From the NCBI GenBank assembly GCA_034620365.1, contig JAQGEQ010000081.1:558001-622000 (forward strand): DNA of 64,000 nt, written 5' to 3'. The notes below the pieces were generated by a model that saw only the letters and a program-made list of their open reading frames with translations, did not search any database and was not told the origin of the DNA. Made by a program: the position numbers and the translations under genes. This stretch comes from Pegea sp. RAD2-039. Its lineage: Eukaryota; Chordata; Thaliacea; Salpida; Salpidae. Each line of letters opens with the position of its first letter. Position 1 is the stretch's first letter. This document shows positions 1 through 12,135 of this stretch, in pieces.

Positions 1-869
1 TATTAAGATACAAAATATTTTTAATTGATAATTATCGAATTTTTAAATAAACATTTTGTGGCTAGTTTTCTTAACAATACTTTTTTTTAATTTAGTATTG
101 CAGACAAATATTACTTTTTACATACAGAATTTACTAAAAAAATTTATTTTCGTTAGTTTTTAAGTATAAATTAACCACTATCATTCAATCTAAGAAAATA
201 GCATGAATGAATAAGAACTTTGCTTGTAAAAATTTAATATAACTATAAATTCGTCTCTTTGATAATATTTATTGTTTACTTTTAAACCTAAGTAGTTTTC
301 AAAAAACATTAAATTTTACTTCATAAACTGTATTAAACTTAAGCAAAATTGATTGTTTTGTGTAAGTAAAATGTTTTGATAAAAATAATAGAAATCTAAC
401 TAATGATCTTTGAGTTTTATGTTTCTATAGTAGAAAAACTTGACGCTAGTCGTCGCTGAAGATAAATAATTTAGAAATCCTTGCATTGCTTCAGGCTATG
501 TTGTTGTAAGTGACATTTAATAACCTGAAATTTAAGGTTTACTTTCAAACTTTGTTAAAATTATGAATAACTATGTTTAAATTGAAAACAAAACTGACTT
601 CGCAACTAACTCTTCGTATCAAACAAAATTAAAAATTTTATAGGAAATTATTTTTTTTACTTTAACTATAAAGTAAATTAAAACTTTTTAACATACATTT
701 ATATGTAATAAAAAACTAACAAAATATCTACTATTTTACTTTGGCAGATCCTGCCGATTGAAAACATTTTAATTTTCATTGTATTTGAGTTTATTTAAAA
801 ATATCAAGGAATAATTTCCATAAAAATTAGAAAAATCTTAAATAAGGTAATCAAAATTATCAAAATATA
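1..869. other. AT-rich sequence, no gene seen
   Basis: No open frame of convincing composition, no RNA signature, and no match to the repeat families recognised elsewhere in the window. It is ordinary AT-rich intergenic sequence as far as I can see. Confidence 0.5.
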
Positions 870-2560
870 CAACAAAAAAATCTAGAATGAAATAAAAATA
901 TTATAATATTTTAATAATCTAGATCCTTAACAACTTCAAGTGTTTTGTAGCTTGATATGTTTGCTTTTGTTTCTACTTTTATTAGAAAAACAATTTATAT
1001 AATTTATAAGTTGAAACTTGTTCAACCTCAAAATAACAATAATCGATAATGATAGTAAGAACACCCAAATATCAGGTAAAATTTCGTTATAGTCATGTTA
1101 TATATTATTGCATTTTAATCAAAGGTTTGTGAATTAAAATTTTAAAATGTTTACTTAATGCAAAATTTTGTAAATCTTTTAATTTTAAAATTAGGCAATT
1201 TTTGCAAGATTTTATTAACCAAAAATTCCTTATTTTTCTTACTACAGTCCTACTAATTTTATGTTTTAGTTGCATTGTGAAATTTGAAAAAACTTTTCTA
1301 TAAATTAAACTTGTTATTACAGCAACTAATTTTGAAAAACTGTCTTGTTTGTTTTCTAATGCATTTTTCTTTATAGAATTTAATCTCGTCAATTAATAAC
1401 TTTCATTTTTAAGAAAAATAACTTTTCTAAGTAACAAATTATTTATGTTTAAAATTATCTATAGCAAAAATTTCCTTAAAAAATGCTTACAAGTTTAAAT
1501 GAATTTGAAATTCAAGGGAAACAAAATACGTGAAAAACAATAAAATATATAAATAAATTCTATCTGCATTCTCTTTTTTAAGTCGACTAGTTAATAGTAA
1601 ATAGAGATTAAGATCTACAAAAAATTAAACTATTAGCGTTTGTTTTAGATTATAGGTAGCCTATTTAATAATGTGAATCACACAATTTCTTAATTTTTCG
1701 ATTTTAATTTAAAAATAAAATAAATAAGTTTAATATAAATACATAAGCTTCTTTATCTTATTTACCAAAAAATTTAAATTAATTTTAAGTTAGTAAGCTT
1801 AATTGCTTTAAAAGTTTAAATATTAGTAAATAAATTATTAGAAACCATTTCAAATGAAATTGTTTTTTTCTATGTTTTCGTAATCTACTTTTTACAGACT
1901 TTGGTTAATTTAATTTTAGTTATAATGAATCATATAACAACTAAAATTTATATAAATAAGAATGAATTTACTCTCTAAAAACCCTTCAGATTTATTATTT
2001 GTATTTTGATTTAATAATAAATTTTTCTATGAAATATTTTTAAAATAATCAAAACTTTATCAGTTTTATCCAAAAACTTTTTGAAATATATTTTGTAATC
2101 AAATATACTTTAAAGTAAATTGCATTTTCCATGAAAGAAAAATTGTACTTTTTCAGTTAATTGATAAAAACGGGAAGTTATTACTAGATTTATTTAATTT
2201 AGATGAAATGTAGAAAGAATTAATAGTTTAAAGCTAATTAAAAGGCTTACATCTATCAAAAAAATATTTCTAAAAGTTAAATTTTTTTTCTTAGTTTAAA
2301 ATTATCTTACCTTATTATATTTTGCTAACTGTGCTAAAACAGGAAAAAAAAGCAAAATGATAAATTCAAAATGATTTTAATTCTTAAAAGTAAATTTGTT
2401 TTTAAAATTTCTTAAGGAATGATGAATGAAAATTCTGAAATTTATAATTGTATATAAGAAACATTTTTCTTATGCATAAAATACAAAAAGGACGTCATTA
2501 TGCAGTTTTCTACTGATTTTTAAAATATCATTAGATTTAAATCTTTCATGGTAGCTTTAT
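870..2560 (+). repeat. Interspersed repeat family 1, longest copy
   Basis: This is the longest copy of a repeat recognised by the words TAGCTTGATATGTT, GTTGAAACTTGTTCAACCTC and TTTTAGTTGCATTGTGAAA in that order. Other copies lie at about 9,305-9,900 (diverged), 10,670-12,130, 15,045-16,085 and 57,975-58,230, with an inverted one near 27,330-27,560. An open frame of 95 codons at 1,105-1,392 (minus) lies inside it and is not conserved as a frame in the other copies, so I do not call it a gene. The copy stops where the minisatellite begins; the copy at 10,670 continues past that point, so the array sits within or at the edge of the repeat. Confidence 0.8.
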
Positions 2561-2561
2561 T

Positions 2562-5137
2562 GCAAATGGGTGTTGCTGGTTGGTAGTGGTTTTTGTTAGT
2601 TTCTAATGGTTGTTGTTGGTTGGTAGTGGTTGTTGCTGGCTGGCAGAGGGTGCTGCTGGTTGCTAATGGTTGTTGCTAGTGATTGTTGCTTGTTGCAAAT
2701 GGGTGTTGCTGGTTGGTAGTGTTTTTTGCTAGTTTCTAAAGGTTGTTGCTGGTTGCTAGTGGTTGTTGCTGGTAACTAATGGTTGTTGCTGGCTGCTAAT
2801 AGATGTTGTTGGCTGTAGTGGCTGCTGCTGGCTGGCAGAGGGTGCTGCTGGTTGCTAATGGTTGTTGCTAGTGATTGTTGCTTGTTGCAAATGGGTGTTG
2901 CTGGTTGGTAGTGTTTTTTGCTAGTTTCTAAAGGTTGTTGCTGGTTGCTAGTGGTTGTTGCTGGTAACTAATGGTTGTTGCTGGTTGCTAATAGATGTTG
3001 TTGGCTGTAGTGGCTGCTGCTGGCTGGCAGAGGGTGCTGCTGGTTGCTAATGGTTGTTGCTAGTGATTGTTGCTTGTTGCAAATGGGTGTTGCTGGTTGG
3101 TAGTGTTTTTTGCTAGTTTCTAAAGGTTGTTGCTGGTTGCTAGTGGTTGTTGCTGGTAACTAATGGTTGTTGCTGGCTGCTAATGGTTGTTGCTGGTTGC
3201 TAATAGATGTTGTTGGTTGTAGTGGCTGCTGCTGGCTGGCAGAGGGTGTTGCTGGTTGCTATTGGTTTTTGCAGGTTGTTAATGGTTGTTTCTGGTTGGT
3301 AGTGGTTGTTGCTGGTTGCTAATGGTTGTTCCTGGTTGCTAGTGGTTGTTGCTGGGTGGTATTGGTTGTTGCTGGGTGGTAATGGTTGGTGCTGGATGCT
3401 AATGGTTGTTGCTGCTTTGAAGTGGTTGTTACTGGTTGTTAATGGCTGTTGCTAGTGATTGTTGCTTGTTGCAAAATGGTGTTGCTGGTTGGTATTGGTT
3501 TTTGCTTGCTGCTAGTGGTTGTTGCTCCGTGATATTGGTTGTGGCTGGCTGCTAATGGTTGTTGCTGCTTCGAAGTGTTTGTTGCTGGTTGCTAATGGTT
3601 TTTTCTGGTTGTTAGTGGTTGTTGCTGGGTTTTAATAGTTGTTTCTGGTTGCTAATGGTGGTTGCTGGCTGCTAAAGGTTGTTGCTGTTTCGAAATTGTT
3701 GTTACTGGTTGTTGCTAGTGATTATTGCTGGCTGCATGTGGATGCTGCTGGTTGGTAGTGGGTTTTGCTAGTTTCTAATGGTTGTAGCTGGTTGCTAGTG
3801 GTTGTTGCTGGCTGCTAGTGGTTGCTGCTGGCTGGCAGAGGGTGTTGCTGGTTGCTAAGTGCTGTTGCTGGTTGCTAGTGGTTGTTGCTGGCTGCTATTG
3901 GTTGTTGCTGGCTGCTATTGGCTGTTGCTGGGTGCTATTGGTGGTTTCTGCTTCGAAGTGGTTGTTGCTGGTTGCTAGTGATTGTTGCTTGTTGCAAATG
4001 GGTGTTGCTGGTTGGTAGTGTTTTTTGCTAGTTTCTAATAGTTGTTGCTGGTTGCTAGTGGTTGTTGCTGGTAACTAATGGTTGTTGCTGGCTGCTAATG
4101 GTTGTTGCTGGTTGCTAATAGATGTTGTTGGCTGTAGTGGCTGCTGCTGGCTGGCACAGGGTGTTGCTGGTTGCTAATGGTTTTTGCTGGTTGTTAATGG
4201 TTGTTTCTGGTTGGTAGTGGTTGTTGCTGGTTTCTAATGGTTGTTGTTGGTTGGTAGGGGTTGTTGCTGGCTGGCAGAAGGTGTTGCTGGTTGCTAATTA
4301 CTGTTGCTAGTTGCTAATGCTTGTTCCTGGTTTCTAATGGTTTTTGCTGGCTTCTAATTGTTCTTGCTGGCTGCAAGTGGTTGTTGCTGCTTTGAAGTGA
4401 TTGTTGCTGGTTGGTAATAGTTGTTGCTGGTTTCTAATGATTGGTGCTGGGTGGTATTGGATGTTGCTGACTGCAAGTGGTTGTTGCTGGGTGATATTGT
4501 TTGTTGCTGCATGCTAATGGTTGTTACTGGTTGCAGTGGTTGTTGCTGGCTATTAGTGGTTGTTGCTGGTTGAAAGTGGTTGTTGCTGGTTGCAAGTGGT
4601 TTTTGCTTGCTGCTAGTCGCTGTTGCTCCGTGGTATTGGTTATTGCTGGGTGGTATTGGTTGTTGCCGGTTGGTAGTGATTAGTAGTGATTGTTGCTGGT
4701 TGCTAGTGGTTGTTGCTGGATGGTATTGATTGTTGCTGGGTGGTATTGGTTGTTGCTGGTTGCTAGTGGTTGTTGCTGGGTGGTAGTGGTTGTTGCTGGG
4801 TGCTAGTTGGTGTTGCTGGTTGCTAGTGGTTGTTGTTGATTGCTAATGGCTGTTGTTGGTTGGTAGTGGTTTTTGCTGGCTGCTATTGGTTGTTGCTGGT
4901 TTCTAATGGTTGTTGCTGGTTTCTAATGGTTGTTGCTGGCTGCAAGTGGTTGTTGCTGCTTCGAAGTGGTTGTTGCTGGTTGCTAATGTTTGTTACTAGC
5001 TGCTAGTTGGTGTTGCTGGTTGCTAGTGGTTGTTGTTGATTGCTAATGGCTGATGTTGGTTGGTAGTAGTTGTTGCTGGCTGCTAATGGTTGTTGCTGGT
5101 TGCTAGTGCGTGTTGCTTGTTGTTAGTGGTTCTTGGT
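2562..5137. repeat. Minisatellite array 1, 20-bp unit, higher-order period 192 bp
   Basis: About 129 tandem variants of a 20-bp unit close to GGTTGTTGCTGGTTGCTAGT. The plus strand is almost entirely G and T, with few A and C. Between about 2,641 and 3,240 a longer unit repeats: TGGCAGAGGG recurs at 2,641, 2,833 and 3,025 (192 bp apart each time) and then at 3,237 (212 bp, one extra 20-bp unit). A second marker, GCAAATGGGTG, shows the same 192-bp spacing. Because three units make 60 bp, long in-frame Leu/Val/Cys/Trp-rich readings appear, for example at 3,818-4,018 and 4,501-4,683. These are by-products of the repeat, not genes. Confidence 0.95.
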
Positions 5138-5268
5138 AGCAAAATTTTGATGTTGAACAACTTTTTAATGAAAAAAAAGAAGTATGCATTTTTGCAACAT
5201 ATCGTTTTCTGCCAAAAAGACACGAAATGAAAGCAAAAAGCAGACGACGTCATTAAATCGAATCATTA

Positions 5269-6413
5269 TTAAGTCCAACGATGACCACAAGAGGAGTTTG
5301 TACAAACAAAGTACAGCTTCATCCCTGCCTCGTCTCTAGCTGATTCAGACTGGAAGAACACTGCTTCTTGTTGGTGACACCTAGTGGCAAAAATGAGCGC
5401 TGAAGAGCTTAGAGAGTTGATGACTTACTTGGGGCAGGGATTATCCTTTGTTCTAGGCAAGGTTGGATCCTGGGCTACATCAGGATTGATTTGAGACAAT
5501 TCATCAACCTCATGTACAACTTTGTTCACATAAACACAAGGATTATCTGCCTTGATTTGAAAACCACAATTGCGACACTAAAATGAAATAATTCATAAAA
5601 AATGTTTTTTGTAACTATTTCAATTTTCAACCAGCTATAAAAATGAATAACTCACAGCATACAGCAACTCTTTATTAATTTTATCTTCTTTTGGATACAG
5701 CATGTTATTACTAAAAAACACAAAAGTTTCAATGAATAATAAAATAAAAATGTCATTAAAAACATAAACCAGCAAATAATTTTGAAACAGTAGATAAGAA
5801 AACCATAATTTTGTCTTATAAAAATATTTTTCATACTAAACTAATTAATAAGTTGTTCACCGAAAAAGGATATTTATTTTATTTTCAAACCAATAAAACA
5901 AAATTGCATATTGGAAAATAAATAAAAAATAAAAAATATAATATAGTAGCAAAGAATATTTCATATTTTTCTTTTCTACTCATTAGTTATGGTATATTTT
6001 ATATAAATAAAATAATAAAAAACTTTATAATAAAACTTTAAAATAAAACTTTATAAAAAACTAGAATAAATAATATATTTCATATTTATGAAAATAAAAC
6101 TTACTAAAACATGAATTAATAAGTTTAATTGACTTTATTATGCTTATTATTTAATACTAGTTATAATCATAAAATTATAAGATAAATTATTACCAATTTA
6201 TATTTTGAATAGTCTTTTAAAGTTATAGCAGACTTTTGAAGATAAATAATAAAATTAGAAATAAAATAATACAAAAGGATTAAAAAATATGGTAAGTACC
6301 TTATGTAGATATATTTCTAATAAAATTATAGAATTGAAAAACTAATAAAACAATTTTTACCATTCTTGACAGAACTTTATTCGAATAAAATTAGGCCCTC
6401 TGCTTGAACTCAT
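5269..6413 (-). CDS. RPB9 (POLR2I): RNA polymerase II subunit RPB9, four exons, complete
   Basis: Encodes the small zinc-ribbon subunit RPB9 of nuclear RNA polymerase II, which in known systems aids start-site choice, transcript cleavage and fidelity. Exons on the minus strand are 6413-6361, 5710-5656, 5577-5429 and 5380-5269; all introns are GT-AG (650, 78 and 48 bp) and phases agree, giving 122 residues against 125 in human. The first zinc ribbon uses Cys15, Cys18, Cys37 and Cys40; the second uses Cys84, Cys87, Cys112 and Cys117. Family landmarks are FCQEC (14-18), [10 protein letters not shown] (19-28), HEVDEL (58-63), QDPTLPRT (72-79), [11 protein letters not shown] (91-101) and the C-terminal GHRWT. 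One oddity is HQQ after Cys87, where human has GHK. The start Met is the only one in frame upstream of the first ribbon. The gene lies between two opposed minisatellite arrays. I am confident of identity and exon limits; function is inferred from the family. Confidence 0.96.
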
Positions 6414-6440
6414 TTTTTTCTTTACTGAAAAAAAATCAGC
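6414..6440 (-). promoter_or_regulatory. 3' splice-site-like signal just upstream of the RPB9 start
   Basis: On the minus strand CTGAT is followed by a run of eight T and CAG, ending 11 bases before the RPB9 ATG (AG at 6426-6425). This is a good branch point, pyrimidine tract and acceptor. It could receive a trans-spliced leader or close an intron within the 5' UTR. No partner exon or leader gene was recognised here, so the choice is open. Confidence 0.5.
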
Positions 6441-6796
6441 AAAAAAAAAGAAGTAGTTAAAAAGCTACAACAAACTGGACATCATTATTGATTTTGATAA
6501 GTTTAACATTCAGCATTCAAAATATAAATAAAACTATATTTTGTTCTTCATTAGAAAATTATACAATTTTTAAATCGTTTGATTGTAGTTAATATTAAAT
6601 ACAAAAACAAATCTATATATTTATTTAGAACGACACAAAGTTACAGTATCAAAATAAAATACATTTATTCACATAGTAGCACATAGCAGCTAACAACCAA
6701 CACAACTATAAAAAACAAATGTATAAGGACAAGAATGATCAAAAAACCCATGTTTCTTTCACTATCCTTTATTTTATCTTGTTATAAATTATCATC
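6441..6796. other. AT-rich region upstream of RPB9
   Basis: No open frame or repeat-family match. It must contain whatever cis-acting promoter RPB9 uses unless an upstream exon lies farther away, but no TATA or initiator motif can be separated from the AT background. Confidence 0.35.
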
Positions 6797-6989
6797 AGCA
6801 GCCTGCAACAACCAATAGCACCAAGCAACAACCAATACCAACCAGAAACAACCATTAATAACCAGCAACAACCATTTGCAACCAGCAACAACCACTAGCA
6901 ACAACCATTAACAACCAGCAATAACCACTTCGAAGCAGCAACAATCAATAGCAACCGCCAACAACCACTAGCAACCACCAACAACAAAT
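6797..6989. repeat. Minisatellite array, inverted relative to array 1
   Basis: About 190 bp of ACCAACAACCACTAGCAACC-type units, the reverse complement of the 20-bp unit of array 1, including the same TTCGAAGCAGCAACAA variant seen there in the other orientation. Units are more degenerate and some are shortened. RPB9 lies between this array and array 1, so the gene is flanked by inverted repeats. Confidence 0.9.
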
Positions 6990-8470
6990 TGTATTTTGTT
7001 TATTGTATTAAACCAGTTAAAGTGTAACTTTCTCCTAATTTTAATTAGTGCTATTAAAAAAGTATGAGTTGAGTTTGTTATTCTTGTCAATAGTTTTTAG
7101 TAAAAGTTTAATTTGAGTAGAGTTATTTTGTTATGCCCATTATTTGTTATTGTAACTTCTTTCAATAAAATCAATTAAAAATACTTTATATTAGAAAATT
7201 TATACAACAAACGAGGATGAAACTACCTTTACCAAATAATTGCTGACTTAAACTACAAATTTAAAATTATTCTAAAGTGAAATTTGTGAACTTAAAGCAA
7301 ATTAAAAGGCTTTTTTGTTGTTAAATTACTGTTTTCAACGGAAAAATAATAGTTGAGTTGCTTCATTTGCTAATATGAAATTTTGTAAAACGAAAAACAC
7401 ATCGGAAGGAAATTTATAAGTTTCAAATAGAAAGTTGAAAACAGTTTCATTCAAATCATAACAAGTAGTATATCGACGCTATACTTAACAGAACAATTCT
7501 GAAAAACAAAATCAGTGAACCAGAACTTTTTCAGTCTGTTATGAAGTTTGATTAGATTTGATAAATAAAATATGAGAGGAAAACAGTCTGCTGAAATTAT
7601 TAAATCTAAAATTTAATTCTTTCTTCAAACAATCTTAAACTTTAAAAAGTTATTTATTACAAACTATATAAATAATTTCTTGATTGCATCAATTTTAACT
7701 GAGGCAAAAAGAAAGTTAGTCATTAGAATTGTTTTCAAGCTTGAATGATCTTAATAATTAAATTGATTTCATAAGTTAAACTGAACAATTTTTTGTTGAA
7801 TCATTTTGTAAATAATAAAAGTTGATAAATTAAATTAGAATTATTTTAAAAAAAGTTATTTTTATCAATTTAATTGTTCGACTTCGGCAAAAAAACTATT
7901 TTTTTGATTTTGTCAGCAAATGCAGTTCAACATGTCAACAAACGGTTTTCAGACTTATTAAAATTAATAAATTTTCTTTAATGTTTGAATAACTATTTAA
8001 AATCCAATTTCTTAGCAAGAACTATTTGAATCATTCCTAGATTTGTTAAAGATCAAGAAAATCTTTTGATCATTGTTTAACCTTCATCATATTTCCTTTC
8101 CAATTTTCATTTGTAGGAAATGCTAAATTCTAACGTGAAATTTGCGATTGTAAAACAAATTAAAAAGCTGTTTTTTGTTAAATTACTGTTTTTAAGTAAT
8201 AACAATAATAAGTTGAGTTGCTTCATTTGCTAATGTGAATTTTTTTGAAACGAAAAATACATCGGAAGGAAATTTATAAATTTCAAATAGAAAGTTGAAA
8301 ACAGTTTCATTCAAATCATAACAAGTAGTATATCGACGCTATATTTAAAATAAAAACAAGTCTCTAAAGCAAAATCAGTGAACCGAAACTTTTTCTGTCT
8401 GATATAAATTTTGATTTGATTTGATAAATAAAATATGAGATGAAAATAAAACAGTTGGCTTAAAAATTAC
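6990..8470 (+). repeat. Pair of direct repeats about 860 bp apart, no gene
   Basis: Segments at about 7,266-7,600 and 8,126-8,465 are homologous in the same orientation. Shared words include GTTGAGTTGCTTCATTTGC, ACATCGGAAGGAAATTTATA and GTAGTATATCGACGCTATA. I see this sequence nowhere else in the window. The spacer has no clear coding frame. Confidence 0.8.
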
Positions 8471-8689
8471 TGTAGCCAAGAAATTTCTGAACTATCTAAA
8501 ATTGTAATCACATCAAAACTAGTAAATCAAACTTTTATTAAAATAACAGAATTAACAACTTTATGTTTCACCTCTGTATGTGATAGAGATAAAATTTACT
8601 TTAATTTTGCTTCTATTAATATTTAAATCTAAATTATCTCTAATTGATGCTTACCGACTGTTTTAAATAAAATTTAATACTTAATTTTC

Positions 8690-9110
8690 TACACAGAAAA
8701 GCATAGCACAAAAAAATTTAATTAAGATTATTTTTTTCAACAATGTTTCAATTCAAGCTGTTTTCGATTTCTAGATTATATTATATTAATTATATATATT
8801 TTACTAGAAATAATCGACTAAATTTTAAACATCAACCGTATTTGTTAAATTTTATACATAAGTAAAGTTTAAAGGTAAACTACAAAGCTTCTAAAAATAT
8901 GTTTCTAACAGAAAATAATATTTAGTTGAAAATTGAAATATAGAACTTTTGTCGATTTTGGCTTATTTAGCTTTTTGAATGAGAAAATGATTTGTGTATC
9001 ATACAAACTGATGTAAACAATAAAAGTTTTGCTTTAGTTTCTCTTCTTTTGTTTAAATCAAAAACAATTTTGAAGAACACAAATCATTAATGACAGACGC
9101 TGTTGAAGAC
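8690..9110 (+). repeat. Interspersed repeat family 4, first copy
   Basis: Recognised by AAAGCATAGCACAAAA, then a TTTCGATTTCTAGATTATA-like word, then TTTACTAG, then an AAAGTAAA-TTTAAAGGTAAA word, and last an ATTAATGACAGA word. Other copies start near 17,160, 25,130, 30,540, 31,150, 33,250, 42,480, 43,790, 56,093, 60,260 and 63,620. It is the most frequent family in the window and carries no conserved open frame. Confidence 0.75.
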
Positions 9111-9304
9111 AGGCGAAATAATGTTATTAAATCCTTTTATATACTATATACCACAACATTTTTTTAATATCAGTTCTAAAAATAATGAAGCAAATTGAGC
9201 CTATTCAACTATTAATTGAAACTTTATGTAAATAGAAAGGTTGTGTTTTAATATTATTACGTTTTGTTATCAATATTACTATTAACATAATTATTACAAA
9301 TGAT

Positions 9305-10510
9305 ATATTTAACAACACTAGGTATTTTGTAGCGTAATATCTTTTCTATCTGCTTTCATTGCAAAAACAATTGATATAAATTATACGTTGAAACTTGTTC
9401 AACCTCAAAATAATTATAAACACGTGGAAATTGTCAACAAAAACTTAGAAAATGTTATACTCATGTTATATATCATTGAACTTTAATCTAATGTTTTTGA
9501 GTGAAAATTTTAAAGTCTTTACTTCTTATAAGATTTGATATACTTGATAATATTTGGAAATTATTCAATTTTTAAATAATTCTATTATTGAACAATTCAT
9601 TATCTTTCTTATTACTATATTAATAAATATATGTTTTAGTTGCATTGTGGAAATGTAAAAAAATTTATCTATAAATTGAACTTGTTATTGAAGCAAGTAG
9701 CTTTGAAGAACTGTTTGGTTGGTTTCAGATGCACATTTCTTCAAGAAGTATCTTTGGTAAATTTATAAATTTCTTTTTTTAATGAAAATAATTTTTATGA
9801 CTAAAAAATTGTTTATAATTAAAAGTAAATTTAGCAAAAATTCCATTTAAAAATGCATAATGATTTAAATGAATTTAAAATTGAACAAAAAAAAAACATG
9901 ATAAACAATAAAAAACAATTCTAACATCATTTTCTACTATTTCACATAATTATTTTACGAAATAAGTTATTTTAATTGGTATTACCATTATTATTACTAT
10001 CATTATTATCTTTATTTTATATTAATACAAAGTTTGTTTTTGTATTTGTCTTGTAATTATCTTTGAAAGTCAAATTGTTTCAAAAAATGAGGAAATGTTT
10101 TTAATTTTTAAGAAGTATGCTTTTAAGATAAACGTAGAATCATTGGTATGATTTATACATATTTCATTGAAAGTAATTTAACTATTTACAAAAAATAAAA
10201 GAATGAATTTCTAGAAACATGTTCATCTTACATTTACAGATGTTTTAAAACTGAAAAATTTTCTTTAACCTTAAAACAATTGCTTGACCTTAAAAACGAT
10301 TTATATAAATTTTAAATTAATCAATAGTTGTGATAAACTAAAAACTATCTGCTACAGACTTTTTCTTAATTTTTTAAAATGAATTCAATTTTTCATTAAT
10401 CCAAATGGTATTTTATTTAAAAAAAAAGATTTTTTATAAATTTTTTAAGGATGTAATGAATTAAAGGTCTGAAATTTAAAATTTACTAAAACCAACATGC
10501 TTTAAAAAAA
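9305..10510 (+). repeat. Diverged family 1 copy and AT-rich sequence
   Basis: About 9,305-9,900 is a diverged family 1 copy (GTTGAAACTTGTTCAACCTC and TTTTAGTTGCATTGTGG are present). From 9,900 to 10,510 the sequence is AT-rich with no gene seen. Confidence 0.6.
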
Positions 10511-10514
10511 TTAT

Positions 10515-12135
10515 GCTTTTAATCCAACTGAATATATCAGTTTCCAAATTTGTTCTTAATAATCTACCTTATAAAACTTTAGTCAACTTGTAAAAATAAT
10601 TTTATAAATAAGCATGTTTTAGTCTCACATTTGTGGAATAAAACAGAAAAAATAAAGCTACGATAAATCCAAAGTATGTATTATTTTCATGTTATGTATT
10701 ATTGCATTTTAATCTAAGGTTTGTGAGTTAACATTTTAAAATGTTTACTTTCTGCAAAATTTGGTAAATCTTTAATTTTTGAAATTATGCAATTTTTGCT
10801 TAATTTTATTATTCAGAAACTTTTCTTACTAAAGTCTTACTAATTTTAAGTTTTAGTTGCATTGTGAAAAGTTAAAACTTTTCAATAAATTAAACTTGTT
10901 ATTAAAGCAACAAATTTTGAAGAATTGTCTTGTTTGTTATCTAATGCAATCATTTTAAAGAATTTAATCTCGTCAATTAATAACTTTCATTTTTAAGAAA
11001 AATAACTTTTCTAAGTAACAAATTATTTATGTTTAAAAGTATCTTGAGTAAAAATGTCCTTAAAAAAATGCTTATAAGTTTAAATGAATTTGAAATATAA
11101 AGGAAACAAAAAACGTGAAAAACAATAAAATATATAAATAAATTCTATCTGCATTTTCTTTTCTAAGTCGATTTGTTTATAGTAAATAGAGATTAAGATC
11201 TACAAAAAATTAATCTATTAGCGTTTGTTTTAGATTATAGGTAGCTTATTTAATATTGTGAAGCATACAAATTCGTAATTTTTCGATTTTACTTTTTTTT
11301 AAATAAATAAAAATAAATAAGTTTAAAATAAATACATAATTAATTTGAAGTTAGTGAGTATAAATGTTTTAAAATTTGAAATATTAGTAGATATATTATT
11401 AGAAAACATTTCAAATTAAATTGTTTTTTGATATGTTTACGTAATCTACTTTTTACAGACTTTACCTAATTTAGTTTTAACAATAACAAATTATATAACA
11501 ACTAAACTTTATATAAATAAGAATGAATTTACTTTCTAAAAACCCTTCAAAATTATTATTTGTATTTTAATTTTATAATAAATTTTTCTATGAAATATAT
11601 ATAAAATAATTAAAACTTTATCAGTTTTATCCAAAAACTTTTTGAAATATATTTTGTAATCAAATATAATTTAAAGTAAATTGCAATTTCCATGAAAGAA
11701 AAATAATACATTTTTTAGTTAGTCAATAAAAACAAGAAGTTATTACTAGATTTATTTAATTTAAATGAAATGTAATAAATAACTAATACTTTAAAGCTAA
11801 TAAAAAGGTTTACAGCTATCAATAAAGTAATTCTAAAGAATTAAAATATTTTTCTTAGTTTGAAAATATCTTTCCCTATTATATTTAGCTAACTGTGCTA
11901 AAACAGGATAAAAGCAAAATGATAAATTAAAAATGGACATTAGATTTAAAAAGAAAAACTGGATTTAGAATTTGTTAAGGAATTGACGAATTAAAATTCT
12001 AAAATTTTAATTAAAAACCGTTTACTCTTATGCATAAATTACAACAAGGACGTCATTATGCAGTTTTTTACTGATTTTTTTAAAAATTATTAGATTTAAA
12101 TAATTCATGGTAGTTTCCAAAGGTTTTCGATAGAA
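10515..12135 (+). repeat. Family 2 unit followed by a long family 1 copy
   Basis: Family 2 (10,515-10,665) is marked by a GTTTTAGTCTCACATTTGTG word and AAACAGAAAAAA. Family 1 follows from 10,670 to about 12,130 and is close in sequence to the copy at 870-2,540, including the shared GGACGTCATTATGCAGTTTT near its end. No gene was found. Confidence 0.75.

Noticed and set aside
1105..1392. 95-codon frame (minus)
   Set aside because: Lies within interspersed repeat family 1 and is not kept open in its other copies.
3818..4683. Leu/Val/Cys/Trp-rich open frames in minisatellite array 1 (and similar ones at 52,377-53,322)
   Set aside because: They arise because three 20-bp units make 60 bp. They are broken by stops, lack flanking gene signals and follow the repeat rather than any protein constraint.
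2562..5137. CRISPR-like array
   Set aside because: Units are contiguous with no unique spacers, and the genome is eukaryotic.
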